From Hippopus hippopus (lineage: Eukaryota; Mollusca; Bivalvia; Cardiida; Cardiidae), in assembly GCA_946811185.2 (NCBI GenBank), contig OX328104.1, positions 51,010,505-51,074,504 on the forward strand: a stretch of 64,000 bases of DNA, read 5' to 3'. Under the pieces are notes generated by a model. That model made no database searches, had not been told where the DNA came from, and saw only the letters and a program-made list of their open reading frames with translations. A program made the translations under genes and the position numbers. Below, piece after piece: positions 30,853 through 42,579 of the stretch. Position 1 is the first letter of the stretch; every line of letters begins with the position of its first letter.

Positions 30853-30925
30853 CTCTGGACAATGTAGATCAAAGATCAGACTGCACGTTGTGCAGTCTGA
30901 TCTAGATCTACATTGTCCACAAAAA
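30853..30925. repeat. Family A palindrome core only
   Basis: GGACAATGTAGATCAAAGAT to ATCTAGATCTACATTGTCC is 69 bp of inverted repeat without the outer arms. Confidence 0.75.
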
Positions 30926-31529
30926 GAAAAGAAATTGTCTCCAGCATTTCAGGAGTAAAGAGTACATAATGGTTGCGTGTTTCACTGATACAAAACACAG
31001 AGAAAATTATATACCGTTTTCCCCGTTCTCCTCGAAAGAAAATAGTTTTAGCGAAACTATAATCTGGCTTGAGAGTTTTTTGTCAGCTATAATAGCGCTT
31101 GAAATGGTTTACAAGCACCGCAAAATTTTCTGGATGGCGAAACAAATCGAACTTGACTACTATGACAATTTTGGGTTGAGTTCGACCGGAATATTAAGTT
31201 TTATGGGCTAACAGGGACGTTAGTTTTGTTCTCTTGTTTGATAACTTTTTTACAACTGAACTATGGTTATCAACGTAAAAAAATCAAAGTGCTGTCAGCA
31301 CTGTAATCGGTCGACACTGAGTAACCACACTGTTTTTGAAAATCACATATCAAATGGTAGTTGTTTGAACTGTGTATGGGAGTAAGAACCCCATGTTATA
31401 TTGCCTTTTATACTGAATTAGAACCTTGACAATGGATAAAGAAATCCATTCTTATTCTTGCAAAGGACTATGTGGAAATCATCTAATTTAGTAATAAACT
31501 GGTTGAGTAATTGGTTGTTTTGTGTTTTT
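30926..31529 (+). other. Unannotated stretch
   Basis: There is a chance reading frame from 30969 to 31211 with no recognisable domain and no splice context. I see no repeat family. Confidence 0.4.
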
Positions 31530-31532
31530 GGT

Positions 31533-31702
31533 CGCTTTAGACATTATTTCAGTCATATCGCGGCGACAGCCTTCTTATTCATATTTGTCAAGGATTTCAC
31601 TAGTACTAGGCAAGGGCTCTGAGGTATCCTACCTGATGACACTCCCACGAAAAACACAAGTGTCGAATCCTACACCATACAACTGAACCACCTAGGAACC
31701 TT
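31533..31702 (-). mobile_element. SINE-1 (tRNA-derived), 3'-truncated
   Basis: On the minus strand it starts GGTTCCTAGGTGGTTCAGTT (A-box region), has GGATTCGACAC as B box, then CTAGTGAAATCC and GCGATATGACTGAAAT. The GGCGTTAAA-type tail is missing. Compare 55850-56080. Confidence 0.75.
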
Positions 31703-31873
31703 TTTTTTTCAACCTGTCTTTTACAAATTAGTAGTTTAACGGAATGGTCTAAGTAGAGATTTGCCAGCCGTCAGCAATAGAACGTAAAAGATACGGAATT
31801 CTAATCAGCAATTCTTATTATCAAGCTTTAGACATCACTCTTACAAGATTAACAGTACCTACCAGCCTTTTAC

Positions 31874-31922
31874 TAAAAAGAAAAAAAAAAAAAACCACAC
31901 ACACACACACACACACACAAAC
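31874..31922 (+). repeat. Poly-A and (CA)n microsatellite
   Basis: An A run is followed by about 12 CA units. The surroundings (31720-32320) show nothing else recognisable. Confidence 0.85.
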
Positions 31923-32328
31923 ACAAAATTTGATATTCTTTATTATTCTAACTTTAGCAACTTTGGTAACTTTAATATAGTTACAAGACTCACTTTTCTA
32001 CCAACTATTGGAACACAGACAGAATGTACTGTAGCACATTGCCAGACTCTTAATAATATCCTTAGTTTTTTACTTTTAAATAATTTGAATAAATCGTATA
32101 AAATGTGTTTGCATTTTGACTCCCGAATTGTTTATTTTTGGCCGCTAGTGGGCTATCTATTTCTCCATTTTTAACAAGCCATCGTATCTATCGAGATAAA
32201 TTGTCCTCTCTAATATTTTTGGCTGGCTAAATCTTCCTGGGCCGAATCACCCTGGCCACAACGTCTGCTTGCCAAATTTTCCAACCGTACTTCTAAAGAA
32301 TGTAGCTAATATCTACGTAACCGTCATC

Positions 32329-32550
32329 TCTTCACCAACCAACGAAATTTTAGACTTGTCAAAATCGAAAGCATTTGGACATTACGAATCGAATTTGACT
32401 GTAGCCCAAATGATGAGTTGAATCGTTGAAAAGGTAGATAACATCGTGGTAAAAGGAGAAAATGATGGATCAGCATTTCCCCCTTTTCTGCAATGTTTTC
32501 AACAGCCTTTTCCCTCAAGGTTGTTAAAACTGGGATTGTGTGGTAAAGAG
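32329..32550 (+). mobile_element. Family C element
   Basis: It runs from TTCACCAACCAACGAAATTT through TAGACTTGTCAAAATCGAAA to GGGATTGTGTGGTAAAGAG before TTAA. The centre is decayed (AATGATGGATCAGCATTTCC). Confidence 0.82.
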
Positions 32551-33004
32551 TTAAAACTCTGAGTTAATCTACTGGCCGTTTTCAGTCAGAAACCACTGTA
32601 CAAATATTACAGTTTCATTTACAGATCTATATCCTACGCGAACATCCAATTATGATCTAAGATATATACGTGTGTAATATTGATCTGCACTGCACTCTAA
32701 GGACAGTCTAATCTCGATCTTTTATTGTATGCAAAAGCAACTTTTCTTCACCTTGACCAATACAGGTTATGTATTTGATTCATTCTAATAAGCGAGGAGC
32801 ATAGCTACAGTAAACCTTGTGCTCTTTATCTGAAAAACTGGACCTTGTGGAAAGGATGAGAATCAACTAATATAAAGTGTCTGGTGAGACATACATATTG
32901 TCGAGAGTTTTACCTTAAGACCCTGAATTAACGAAACAGACATGTCAAGCTTGGAAAAGCAGCCTATTTATTGAAGGGCCATTACTGTCTTGACTAGAAT
33001 ATCT

Positions 33005-33106
33005 CGTATAAAAAATGTTACGACAGATCCAAGATCTGACTGCATGTTCTATACAGTCTGGTCTGAATCTGCACTCTCTGCAAAGACAACATGTTTTGCT
33101 TAGCCC
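33005..33106. mobile_element. Family A fragment, diverged
   Basis: CAGATCCAAGATCTGACTGC and ACAGTCTGGTCTGAATCTGC with TTTTGCTTAGCCCTCTAAAG keep the A outline. Confidence 0.55.
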
Positions 33107-33247
33107 TCTAAAGAAAAATGCCTTGGAAAAAATACATGCTCCTAAACTTTTCCCTGGTCCGTTGATTCAGACATAGAGAATTATATCTTAAGTGAGAGTA
33201 TTTATGTTGCAGTTTCACCCCCCCCCCCCTCCGGAGAAAATGCTCTA

Positions 33248-33400
33248 TTTAACTCAACCAAATGACAAAATTTTATTTTGAAAATCGTTCATATGGTGAA
33301 GAAAATGCTGTTGGAAAAAGAGATGATGGTGGTTACAAGCATTTCTCTCTCTTTCCCACAATATTTTCAATGCCCCACAGGATTGTTTTGTCAAGGGTCA
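33248..33400 (+). mobile_element. Family C element, internally shortened
   Basis: TTAACTCAACCAAATGACAA, GGTGGTTACAAGCATTTCTC, CCCACAATATTTTCAA and GATTGTTTTGTCAAGGGT follow the C order, with about 70 bp missing on the left side. Confidence 0.65.
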
Positions 33401-33754
33401 GCAGACTGACAGACTGATTCAAATCTAAGCTCATCAAGAAGAAACATGTCAGTGACCGTACAAAATGGTAGTGCCGTGTCTGTAAGGGGTTATGAAAATT
33501 TAACACATCTGACGCTAAAAAAATGCGTAATCAGATACTGCTGGTCAGTACTGTGAATGGACAGTCTGGCTTGTAAAGTTGTAGGCGTGGGATCACCAGT
33601 CCATTCTGAAAATGCTTACGTAATGACCTCTCCGCTACTTAGAAGTTAGAGGTCATAACCCTTACACAAGTTTACATCCCTTTCCCTCACAGCTTCACAC
33701 TTTTTTGCCTCACTAGCGTTAAACAACCCACGGCCAATCACTATTTTAAACCTA

Positions 33755-34400
33755 CGCCTGTTACGAGTTGCATTTACATCACTTTGCTCTAAAGCAGTAC
33801 AATCTAAATTTCTAAATTCTTTACAGCAATATTCCTTACAAACTCCTTTCTGTAGCGATTTTATCTTTGCCCCAACGCTAGATGACCCGTGAACTTTTCA
33901 ACACCTGCAACATATACGGACAACACTCGTCACAACTCGACCGATCCCGTAAATACGTATATAGTGACCAACGACCCACTCGAAGTTTGCCGAATAATAT
34001 AGACAGTCGACGGCTACAGAATGTGTTTACATCACGCGATACAATTGATTTCGCTTTCGTTTCATTCATACAATTACTCATTACCTCTGACCCCATTTCT
34101 GATAACTGTTTTGAAAGTAAACTGCTACGAGTTTTTCCATTTCTGCTTGCTAGACATTTTGATTACATTGGTAATATGACAAAATTCAATGCTAAACAAG
34201 TTGTAATCACCGTTTATTGCATAATTGAAAAGTTGAGAACGGGATTACTTGACGCCTGTTTACTAGGACTGTTTATTCATTCTTGCGCTCAACCGAAAGT
34301 AGTATTTGTAATAAGGTCACGACAGGCTTGTTAAGCGTTGTAATGCTGTAAATGAACGCTGTTACGAGTTGCAGTTACATCAGTTTGCCCTCAGCGGACG
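33755..34400. repeat. Direct repeats bounding a 150-codon reading frame
   Basis: CTGTTACGAGTTGCATTTAC (about 33759) and CTGTTACGAGTTGCAGTTAC (about 34361) are direct repeats of about 38 bp. Between them 33885-34334 is open on the plus strand (MTRELFNTCNIYGQHSSQLD... ending VVFVIRSRQAC). I recognise no domain. It may be chance or part of a decayed element. Confidence 0.35.
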
Positions 34401-34401
34401 G

Positions 34402-34990
34402 GTTTCCGAAATTTGTGGTCTCTCTAATCGTCCGGCTTACGCCGACCGATTAAAAATGATTTGAAATCTGTAAAGTAAAGCTTCTGAAATGACGAAGCAA
34501 CCGAACAGACAAAAATAAAATCAGATTGGGCAGCAGTCTGCTTCCTGCAAAAAGGATCGTTATATGAGTTGTTAAATATCTTAATATTTCGCTGGTTTTC
34601 ATGGTGTGGTGCGAAGGGTCCTGACTAGAATTTAGCATATTGTAAATCGAACTAAAATTTTATTTCAAGGGACCGAATAAGGCATTTTCTGAATATGTAT
34701 TATTGCTTTTCGATGTAGTACTATAAAGAAAACACTTTATACAACTTACAATGAACACAAGACTCAGACGACGATCACAATTAATTCCTCTGCTTATTTT
34801 ACAAAAAAAGAAATGGCCTGAAAAAAATTCATGATGGGTGCAAAAACAAAGCGGATATCTTCTTCTAACAGTAAACTGTGTCAGAGCTTTTTATGTTTAG
34901 TTAGTAGAATTACTTGTCGGACCTCTCCCAAGAATATTCAGATCATGCCTCCTGGTTCAAAGGTCACTTATCACCAAAAACCCAAAGTTT
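34402..34990 (+). other. Unannotated stretch
   Basis: AT-rich sequence without recognised repeats or a plausible coding exon. Confidence 0.4.
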
Positions 34991-34992
34991 GA

Positions 34993-35260
34993 CATGGGCC
35001 ATGCGCTGTGAAAAGGGGGCTAAATGCATCTCCTTGATGCATTGTACAAGACAAGCCATCACATAATTATAATTCCATAAAATCCATTTTTTCTCACAAC
35101 CTAGTGATGAAATAAAATAGTCCTTTGACATGCAGATCTAGCAAATAGTAAAGAGCAAAAAGTATCGACCCATGTCAGCCTGCGCAGCCTGCGCAGGCTG
35201 ACATGGGTCGATTCTTTTTGCAGATGCATTGGACCCCCTTTTCACAGATCACGGTTCACC
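34993..35260 (+). mobile_element. Family B element with intact central palindrome
   Basis: GGGCCATGCGCTGTGAAAAG is at the left and TTTTCACAGATCACGGTTCA at the right. The centre is a long hairpin: TATCGACCCATGTCAGCCTG and the mirror CAGGCTGACATGGGTCGA around CGCAG. Confidence 0.88.
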
Positions 35261-35664
35261 TATCTTTACATGAGAAAAAGCTTTGAAAATCTTCGTCAAA
35301 AACTACAAGACATAGGCCCTTATTAACTGATATGAAGCAATGTCATAAACAATGCATAGAACAAAACACTACATTATATTTAAATGCCTATATCAGTCGC
35401 AACTAAACTTGAACTGTATTGCACGCACCAAAACTGAGCAGTGCTGTCAGCGCTTTGGTCTAAGTTACGGTAAAATCTTTACACTGCCGGTAGCAGTCAG
35501 TTGTTTGAGAAGAATGCTGTGCGTAGTGCTAGTATCAGAAACGGTCGTCATGAAAGCATAAGTTTGGTTAGATTGTTTCGGCGAAAGAACATTGAACTCG
35601 CACCATTTTGGGTTTTTTAAAACCATTTCGGTTGGAATTTTGTTATTTTATTTCCTTAGCGCTT

Positions 35665-35887
35665 AGCCCTTTACTAGACCATACCATTTTACACTTGTCT
35701 AAATTGAAAGCATTTGCAGACATCGAATTAACTGTGTCTAAAATGTTGGCATTTATCTTTGGTGGGAGAGAAAACATCATAGGAAAAGTAGAAAATGCTG
35801 TTGAACATCATTTTCTCCTTTTCCCACATTGTTTTTAAATGTCTTCTCTCTCGGGGTCGTTAAATCTCGGGGCTATTTGGTAAAAGG
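35665..35887 (+). mobile_element. Family C element
   Basis: It runs from CCCTTTACTAGACCATACCA through TTGTCTAAATTGAAAGCATT to GGGGCTATTTGGTAAAAGG before TTAA. The centre is AAATGCTGTTGAACATCATT. Confidence 0.85.
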
Positions 35888-36291
35888 TTAAGGGGCTACT
35901 TTGTGGAACAGAAGAGCAGTAATCCTGAAACAATTTACTTCATTCCCTGTTGCTCTACAGTGATTCTTCAACACTGTCTTTCATTACTCAGGCTGCGATA
36001 TCGATCGCAATGACAGTTTTGATGTTTTGATTTTATAATTGTTTATCTGCTGTGAGATTGTGTCTGCCTCGTTAGATCTTCGCCTATCATATTGTCAATC
36101 ACGTACACACTTATAGCGGAAAATAATGACAAAAAGATTCACCAGTCCGACGTATTGAATTCCAAATTCTCCCAACTTGATTGACGTAATCGTTTAATGA
36201 GTACTTCAGATAGCATCTCAAAGTATTTTAGAAAAAAATGTATGAAGTGTTAACGCTGAAAACGTCTATCATAATTTCAGTTGTTTTAAAA

Positions 36292-36365
36292 GGCCGATGT
36301 AGATCAAAATCAGACCGAAAAGGACGTGCAGTCTGATATTAGATCTACACTGTCAGCTTTTAAGA
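36292..36365. repeat. Family A palindrome core
   Basis: CCGATGTAGATCAAAATCAG and TATTAGATCTACACTGTCAG are the arms around GACCGAAAAGGACGTGCAGTC. Confidence 0.7.
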
Positions 36366-36640
36366 GAAATTCTTGCCAAAAATCAATCGCAAAATAACAA
36401 TATTTTGATCTTTCCCCACTCTGTCATTGTTAATTTCATTAGTGTAGACTTATTATTTTACTTCGATTATGAAACAAGTTCTCAGAACTTATATTAATCA
36501 CTCGATTACTGCTTTCTGGAAACCTTAACCAGTACTTACCACGTGATATTGTTAGTTCAAAAGGTTCTATATTTTTACAGGCCCAGTAGAGGCCAAAATA
36601 TCAAAGCATGTGCCATAATACATTTAGATTTGAATTATAC

Positions 36641-36882
36641 CATTTAAAAGTATGGAAAATATTGTGAAGATGACAGTCTGTTATTGTGTGGTCGGGCCAT
36701 GTATTAGTCGCTGGCAGAAAAAAGAATTTTAAAATCAGGCAAAAAGTAAACAATAAACACAGCTACCTGGTAGGTTTAACCTATTTTTGAAATTAATTTC
36801 TCTATCAGCGACTAACACTTAGACCGTCCGTACAATGACAGATTGCCATCTTCATAATAATTTCCATACTTTTAGATGGTAA
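36641..36882. mobile_element. Family I element, copy 2 (best copy)
   Basis: The left TIR ATTTAAAAGTATGGAAAATA, TGTGAAGATGACAGTCTGTT mirrors the right GACAGATTGCCATCTTCATA, ATTTCCATACTTTTAGATGG. Inner arms are TTAGTCGCTGGCAGAAAA and TCTCTATCAGCGACTAA. Confidence 0.82.
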
Positions 36883-37175
36883 CGTTATGATATTAATTTA
36901 AATGCATTTCAACACCCACTTTGTTTACTTTTGGCCTTTATTGTCACTTTAATGTAGAACTATGTGAAATATTTAGTGGAAATACGCTCATTTCGTAAAA
37001 CTTCATTCTATGCACACTTCCGTCATTTAAATTTTTATATTGAGTGTTTTCTCCGCTTAAGAGTTACAAGGGGTTTCAATGGTAACAGGTACTTTTTAAT
37101 GAGACACCCACGTTTTAAGTTACGTCACTTATATTGGCATCAAAAAAGCCAATGAAGATCAGTTTAACGCATTAA

Positions 37176-37403
37176 CCATAAGGCTGCCAAACGCGACTCA
37201 CTGACCTTTTGCGGACAGTGTAGATCAAGATCAGACTGCACAGAACGTGCAGTCTGATCTTGGTTCTACACTATCCGTTAAGGAGATGTCTCCCCCCCCC
37301 CAAAAAAAAAAAAAAAATAAATAAATAAATAAATAAATAAATTGAAATAGCATTATTCGGGTTTTCAGTATCGACTTGAAAGTTCATTTCATTTATTTAG
37401 CAC
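37176..37403 (+). mobile_element. Family A element with simple-sequence expansion
   Basis: It follows TTAA (37172) and has AAGGCTGCCAAACGCGACTC, the palindrome core, and then poly-C, poly-A and an (AAAT)n tract at 37288-37341. It then shows TCGACTTGAAAGTTCATTTC and TTTAGCA. The right terminus is lost. Confidence 0.82.
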
Positions 37404-37774
37404 AATAAGAGCTGTAGAAATGAAATTGCCAAAATCTCGCATGACACAAATCCAAGGACATTTGTTATTACTGTTTTATGGTTCAAATTCATTTCTGATA
37501 TTTGAAAGTCACTACAATTTCTAAAATTTTCTTAAAAAAGATAATTACAGGCACGATGAATCATCTTGCTTTACGCCAGAAATAATTTTACGTCAGAAAA
37601 TTATGCGCTGTAAAAAAAAAGGAAGAAGAAAGGGCATAACTGTATTGCATCCAAATAAGATTTGTGGCTAATTCGTAACTTGCACAATCTCCTTACATAT
37701 GAACAAGATAAATGAACCCGGTCAGTAAAACTCAAATTTCGGGTCTCTCTTGGTAAACATAATATCCAGAATAT

Positions 37775-37842
37775 CGCACTGTGTCGATCAAAGATCAGAC
37801 TGCACGGAACGTGCAGTCTGATCTTGACCGACATAGTGCATA
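37775..37842. repeat. Family A-like palindrome with altered arms
   Basis: ACTGTGTCGATCAAAGATCA and TGATCTTGACCGACATAGTG flank GACTGCACGGAACGTGCAGTC. The outer arms differ from other copies (TCGATC for TAGATC). Confidence 0.65.
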
Positions 37843-37899
37843 AAGCTACTGGAAATTCTCACTTGTGCCAAGAGAGGTTTAATTATGCATTGACTATAT

Positions 37900-38050
37900 T
37901 GTGTTTGAACAAAATTGTGGGAGGTGTCAGCCAAAACAACTTTCTGCAGTAATTTTCTCAGCAAAATAACGACGTGAAACATGCGACATGAATTCCCGGA
38001 AGATTTGACGGATTACAGAACTTTACATCAAGCTGTTTTTCGCTGTTTTT
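37900..38050 (-). repeat. Family L repeat, diverged
   Basis: TGCAGTAATTTTCTCAGCAA, CGACGTGAAACATGCGACAT and GAAGATTTGACGGATTACAG resemble the L copy at 39012. Confidence 0.45.
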
Positions 38051-38065
38051 CTGTTTTTAGGGGTG

Positions 38066-38093
38066 GTTGTTGTTGTTGTTGTTGTTGTTGTTT
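38066..38093 (+). repeat. (GTT)n microsatellite
   Basis: About nine GTT units. Confidence 0.9.
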
Positions 38094-38580
38094 GGTATTA
38101 AGATCATAACAGAACAGAATTTTTATTTGCAAACTGAGAAGACATTTCCCCTCCCCCCCCTTTTTCTTTATTCATATCCTGAGCTTAAATTCTAATTCTA
38201 ATTCATATACACGTAGATTAAGTCAAGGGCAAGGCGAAGGAAATTGACAAATCATACATCAGATGGAGAGAGAGAACTCTAAGAACTCAGAACTCAGAAA
38301 GTCTATTTGTAAAATAGCCCAATGGCCCATTTTACATAACATATACAATAAGCAACATTGGTTTGCCTTCGAATACAATATTCCACAATAATATAATTTA
38401 AAAACATATATATATATATGTGTCGAAAGTTCACCATTCTTCTCGATAAGTATTGTGAAATCTCAGCCATTATGATAACAAAAAAAAAAAAATTACACAC
38501 GTTCAGAAGCATCACAGCAAAGAGAGCATTATGGCAAAACTTAGGTTCCCTATCGTATGAGCCACTTACTACAATATATC

Positions 38581-38700
38581 AACCCTTAGAGCGCCGGATC
38601 AACCCCAACGAAATAATTGCGATTTCAAGATTTCTTTGTGTCAAAAATGTTTCAGCAAAAGCGGACAGTGCAGACCATCGAGCAGACAGCACAGTTTGAT
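38581..38700 (+). mobile_element. Fragment of the second A-like subfamily
   Basis: CCCTTAGAGCGCCGGATCAA, then AAAATGTTTCAGCAAAAGCG and GACAGTGCAGACC. It has the terminus type of 51501-51710 and is interrupted by the CT tract. Confidence 0.5.
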
Positions 38701-38705
38701 TCCTC

Positions 38706-38707
38706 CC

Positions 38708-38738
<31 letters not shown>

Positions 38739-38763
38739 TCTCTCTCTTTTCTTCCCCCCCCTC

Positions 38764-38796
<33 letters not shown>

Positions 38797-38866
38797 CTCC
38801 TCTTTTTCTTCTTCTTTCTACTTCTTCTTTTTTTTCTGTCTTTCTCTGTCTCTTTCTCTCTCTCTC
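38706..38866 (+). repeat. CT-rich simple sequence
   Basis: Long runs of (CT)n are mixed with CTTCTT over about 160 bp. Reading frames on either strand here are Ser/Leu or Arg/Glu repeats and not genes. Confidence 0.95.
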
Positions 38867-39011
38867 CCACAACTAGCTACACAACGACTTTATTATGATA
38901 GCGGCGAGGCAATGTACCCTCTACAAGGCTTAAAAATGTTATGAAATTGACAATAAGTTAAACTATTATTCAAGACAAACATAAGCTATAAAATGAAATG
39001 CCTGACTTCTT

Positions 39012-39245
39012 CCGTCAAATTTGCCCTTAATTATACATTGTCTATCTTGCATTTTAGTCTAATCGTGAGGGGCGTCTACGAATACAAAGCACATAGTAAT
39101 TTTCTCTAGAAAATAACCACCTTGGTCATGCGACGTGAAGTGTCTAATGATTCGGAAGATTGCAGAAATTTACATAAATTTGTTTCTGTTGATTCCTTCC
39201 CCCAATAACTAACTTGAGAATGGATATCAATAGTCCTTTTACTAA
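39012..39245 (-). repeat. Family L repeat, inverted partner of 47550-47795
   Basis: The reverse complement contains AATCATTAGACACTTCACGT, GGTGGTTATTTTCTAGAGAA, AATTACTATGTGCTTTGTAT and CAAGATAGACAATGTATAAT. All are found almost unchanged at 47640-47780. Confidence 0.9.
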
Positions 39246-39249
39246 AGAG

Positions 39250-39455
39250 AACTATGAACACTTTGGCAAAATGTCGCTTAATGCATCTCCGTGATGCTTG
39301 ATACGTAAAGCCCACTTATTCATGAGACAAAACGTTCCTTTGAATAAGTAGAAAACTCACCAATGCAACAAGTTTCGACTTAGTTCAGCCTGCGCAGCCT
39401 GACATGAGTAGATATTTTTGCATATACATTAAACCACTTTTCCACAGTTTATGAC
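39250..39455 (+). mobile_element. Family B element, diverged
   Basis: GCTTAATGCATCTCCGTGAT, AACTCACCAATGCAACAAGT, CAGCCTGCGCAGCCTGACAT and ACATTAAACCACTTTTCCAC follow B order. Confidence 0.75.
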
Positions 39456-39467
39456 TAAAATATTACA

Positions 39468-39496
39468 CACACACAAAAAAAAAAAAAAAAAAGAAA
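39468..39496 (+). repeat. (CA)n and poly-A
   Basis: ACACACACA is followed by an A run. Confidence 0.8.
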
Positions 39497-40172
39497 AATC
39501 ATGATATACTTATTTTGTGATAAGTATAATCAGTATCTAGCCAGCATCTATATACAGTAACAAAGCCATTTCTCGACGTTGGAGTACTAATACGATAGTT
39601 TTGTTATTGCAAGAAAATAGCTTGCCAATAAAAAGACAAATTCACCGTCACGTGGGACAAACCTGATACAACACTTGGTCGGCCAACTAAGTCACGCGAA
39701 GTTTCACTCGGCAAATCTCAGGTATTCCGTTGTTCAAATATCTCGGCTGTATTGCGATGGATGTTTACATTTCTTCGCCGGAAATACATCGCTTCACCCT
39801 TTTCAAGGTTTGTAAGGCTCCACTAAAAAAAAAAAAACACGGATCACATGTTTCTATTGAAATCTGTCTGAATACATTTACGTTTACAGTTTGTACATTC
39901 AGTTTTTCACTTGGGCTATCAATTCCGTTGCAAGTTTTTATCTACAGATTAATAGATATAAATAGCTTCAGCGTGATTTTTGATGTCCTTGTTAAACGAT
40001 TTTCATGGGCACCGCCATGTTTAAGAACTTGTGACTGACAGTACTTAAAAATGAAAGCCTCCTAGATACGGACAAGGTTAGATGTAGTTACGGAATCGCC
40101 CGAGTTGTGACGATTGACGGATCCGTATTACAGTTGGCAGTCACTATTTTACACATGTAATGGTTGATATCA

Positions 40173-40377
40173 ACCCTAAGGCTGCTTAGCGCGACTCACT
40201 GACCTTTTGCGGATAGTGTAGATCAAGATCAGACTGCACAGAACGTGCAGTCTGATCTTGGATCTACCGTGTCCAATAAGGAAATATTTTTCTCCAAAAA
40301 TTAAGTTTGAATTAACATGCGTTGGGTTTTTACTATCGGCTTGAAAGTTTTATTCTACTTATGTTGCAGGATAAAAG
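40173..40377 (+). mobile_element. Family A element
   Basis: It runs from ACCCTAAGGCTGCTTAGCGC to TTGCAGGATAAAAG before TTAA 40378-40381. The palindrome core is present, with AGTGTAGATC opposing a decayed GATCTACCGTGTCC. Confidence 0.87.
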
Positions 40378-40439
40378 TTAAGCTTTAGCTGATAAAGTGA
40401 ATCTTTCTACAGAGAGTGTCTAGGAAATCTGTTGCCAAA

Positions 40440-40556
40440 CGTCTATGGCTTTGTGACCCCGAGGAAATAGGCATTTAAAAACATCTTGGGAAAAAGAGCA
40501 TTATGTTGGTTACTCCTTTCCCACTACTTTTTCTACACTCCCAATGAAAGATCCAA
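40440..40556 (-). mobile_element. Family C fragment
   Basis: TGACCCCGAGGAAATAGGCA, AAAACATCTTGGGAAAAAGA and GTTGGTTACTCCTTTCCCAC are recognisable; the palindrome is partly deleted. Confidence 0.55.
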
Positions 40557-40592
40557 TAATATGAGTAATATATAGTGGCCGTCTGTAAACAC

Positions 40593-40958
40593 TTATATTA
40601 TATTTCGTGTGTCTATTTTTAGAAATGTTATGGGTAAAGAAATGTCGTAATTTAAGCTGGGGGGAATTATTTCCCCGTCACAGTGAATGTTTTCCTCCTG
40701 CCGAAAATCTGGAACTACTTTTTTAAGTTTTTTAAGTTTTTAAGTTTTAAAAGTGGCATTCGTTGACAAAATAATCAGAGGAAATATATAATTTATTTCA
40801 TCAGCTTGTGGTTAATATGGGGAAATATTTGCCTCAAAAGGGAAAGGTCCGCGAAAATAACTCGTGCCTCACGGCACTCGTTATTTTCGCATACCTTTCC
40901 CTTTTGAGGCAAATATTACCCCATATTAACCACAAGCTGATGAAATAAACTCTATTTA
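40593..40958 (+). mobile_element. Family D element, copy 2
   Basis: It is nearly identical to 336-695 over its length, including AGCTGGGGGGAATTATTTCC and the hairpin TTTATTTCATCAGCTTGTGG with its inverse. It carries one extra TTTTTAAG unit. The ends agree with copy 1 and so define the element. Confidence 0.85.
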
Positions 40959-40966
40959 TTATGAAA

Positions 40967-41297
40967 CAGCACAGAAATTTCTCGTCTTCTAAAGAGTATA
41001 AATACAACATGTTTATCTCTAGATTTAGTAATTACTCTTATACTTTGGATATTTAATATGCGGGATCCACATTTTCAGTGCACAAAATTTACCAGAATAC
41101 TATAATTTAAAGGACATCTTTGCGAAAATACTGCAAAGAAATTTCTCGTTTGGTTAAGAGTATAAATACAACATGTTTATCTCTAGATTTTAGTAATTAC
41201 GCTTATACTTTGGGTATTAAATATGCGAGATACACATTTTAAATGCACAAATTTACCAGCATACTATAATTCAAAGGACATCTTTGCGAAAATACAA
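40967..41297 (+). repeat. Tandem duplication of a 166-bp unit
   Basis: AGAAATTTCTCGTCTTCTAA starts unit 1 and AGAAATTTCTCGTTTGGTTA unit 2. Both contain AGAGTATAAATACAACATGT, TTATCTCTAGATTT and GGACATCTTTGCGAAAATAC. It lies directly after D copy 2. Confidence 0.9.
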
Positions 41298-41299
41298 AG

Positions 41300-42575
41300 T
41301 ACATGGTAAAATATCGCGCAGAGTAGATATTATATCTGACTGCAGATACTTTGTCGTCATACCTTCATTTAATATGATGGCAAATTATTATATTCCTAAT
41401 TCACCCTTTTTTATTCAAACAATTATCAAGAATGGTACAATATGAGCAATAGAGGAAAAAATTAGTTCCGGAAACATTCGAAAACTATATCATCACTTAT
41501 CGTCACAAGCGATGATACTCTTTTTTTTCAGTGGTGAAATCCCAGTAATTCACTGATAAGAATATAATAAATTAACGTTACAACATCTTCAGTCTGGTTG
41601 CACTACTTTTTTGACTTCATACTTCATTCAGATTTTTTTTTGCTGTCAAATAAATCGTTTTGATCTGTAATACCATTTGAGTTCAGACTGAATTTTCTGT
41701 AGGAAAGAAAATAGTACATGTACTTCAGTGTTAAAAGTAATTGCATTTAGAACGTTTCTATTATTTCAGTTTCCACCCGTCAGTTTTGGGTTTCAAAAAC
41801 AACTCATTGATTTGGAATCATTGTGCCCCAATGTTGCGTTTTTTCCGTGTCGTAAATCTTCGATAAAATGAAGTTGCCGGTGTTTATACATCATAATTCC
41901 GTTATAACAAAGCATGATTTTATGTCTTTGATGCGTGCTTCCGTGATTGTTTGGTTTCTTTGTATTCGTGAATGCACTGTTTTTGCCCTCTTCAATCTTT
42001 TCCGGCTGTACTTAACTTTCATGAGAACTCACACCCAGATCAGACTGAACGCTCCTTTCAAGAGCTCTGAAAGTTGTCTTTGTATTTGTTTCTGATATGA
42101 AAGTCCAGAAGATTGGATTATACAGCATGTCTAAAAAATGTTTAAAAAAGATAAATCTTTCTCCCACATTCCATTAATCAGCATATCCTGAAACAGACCA
42201 AGTTCTCATTTTCGTACCAGTTTTTGTTGCGAAGCACTCTTATTTGATCAAAGACGAATATTCGTTAGAGTATCAGGATAGTATTAATTGATAAGTCTAG
42301 GCACAAAAACAAGACATTTTATTGGTAGAGACATCCTCTCTCAGCCAATCAGATGGCTGGCCATGGTTGGTAATTTAGTATAGGAATGAATTCTGAAGGT
42401 TGTTGAGTACCGTCCATGTGATCAATTAAATACATCAGTTGTCAATATCAGCGTAATTTGATAAGACATCCGACTACTGCAGTTGAATCCCCCATACGAT
42501 GGCCAGTACCGGCAGTTGTGTTAGGTACCGGTATATGCCCAAATGGTCTTGTACACTACGAGTATAAGAGCAACC
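41300..42575 (+). other. Unannotated stretch
   Basis: There is a chance frame at 41868-42095 with no domain. A small near-inverted pair (TCATCACTTATCGTCACAAGC) occurs near 41490. No repeat family is recognised. Confidence 0.4.
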
Positions 42576-42579
42576 GTTT

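Noticed and set aside
38579..38944. Several 70-100 codon frames on both strands
   Set aside because: They translate (CT)n/(GA)n simple sequence as Ser/Leu or Arg/Glu runs.
39730..40038. 102-codon frame
   Set aside because: It includes a Lys run from poly-A, has no recognisable domain, and no splice or promoter context.
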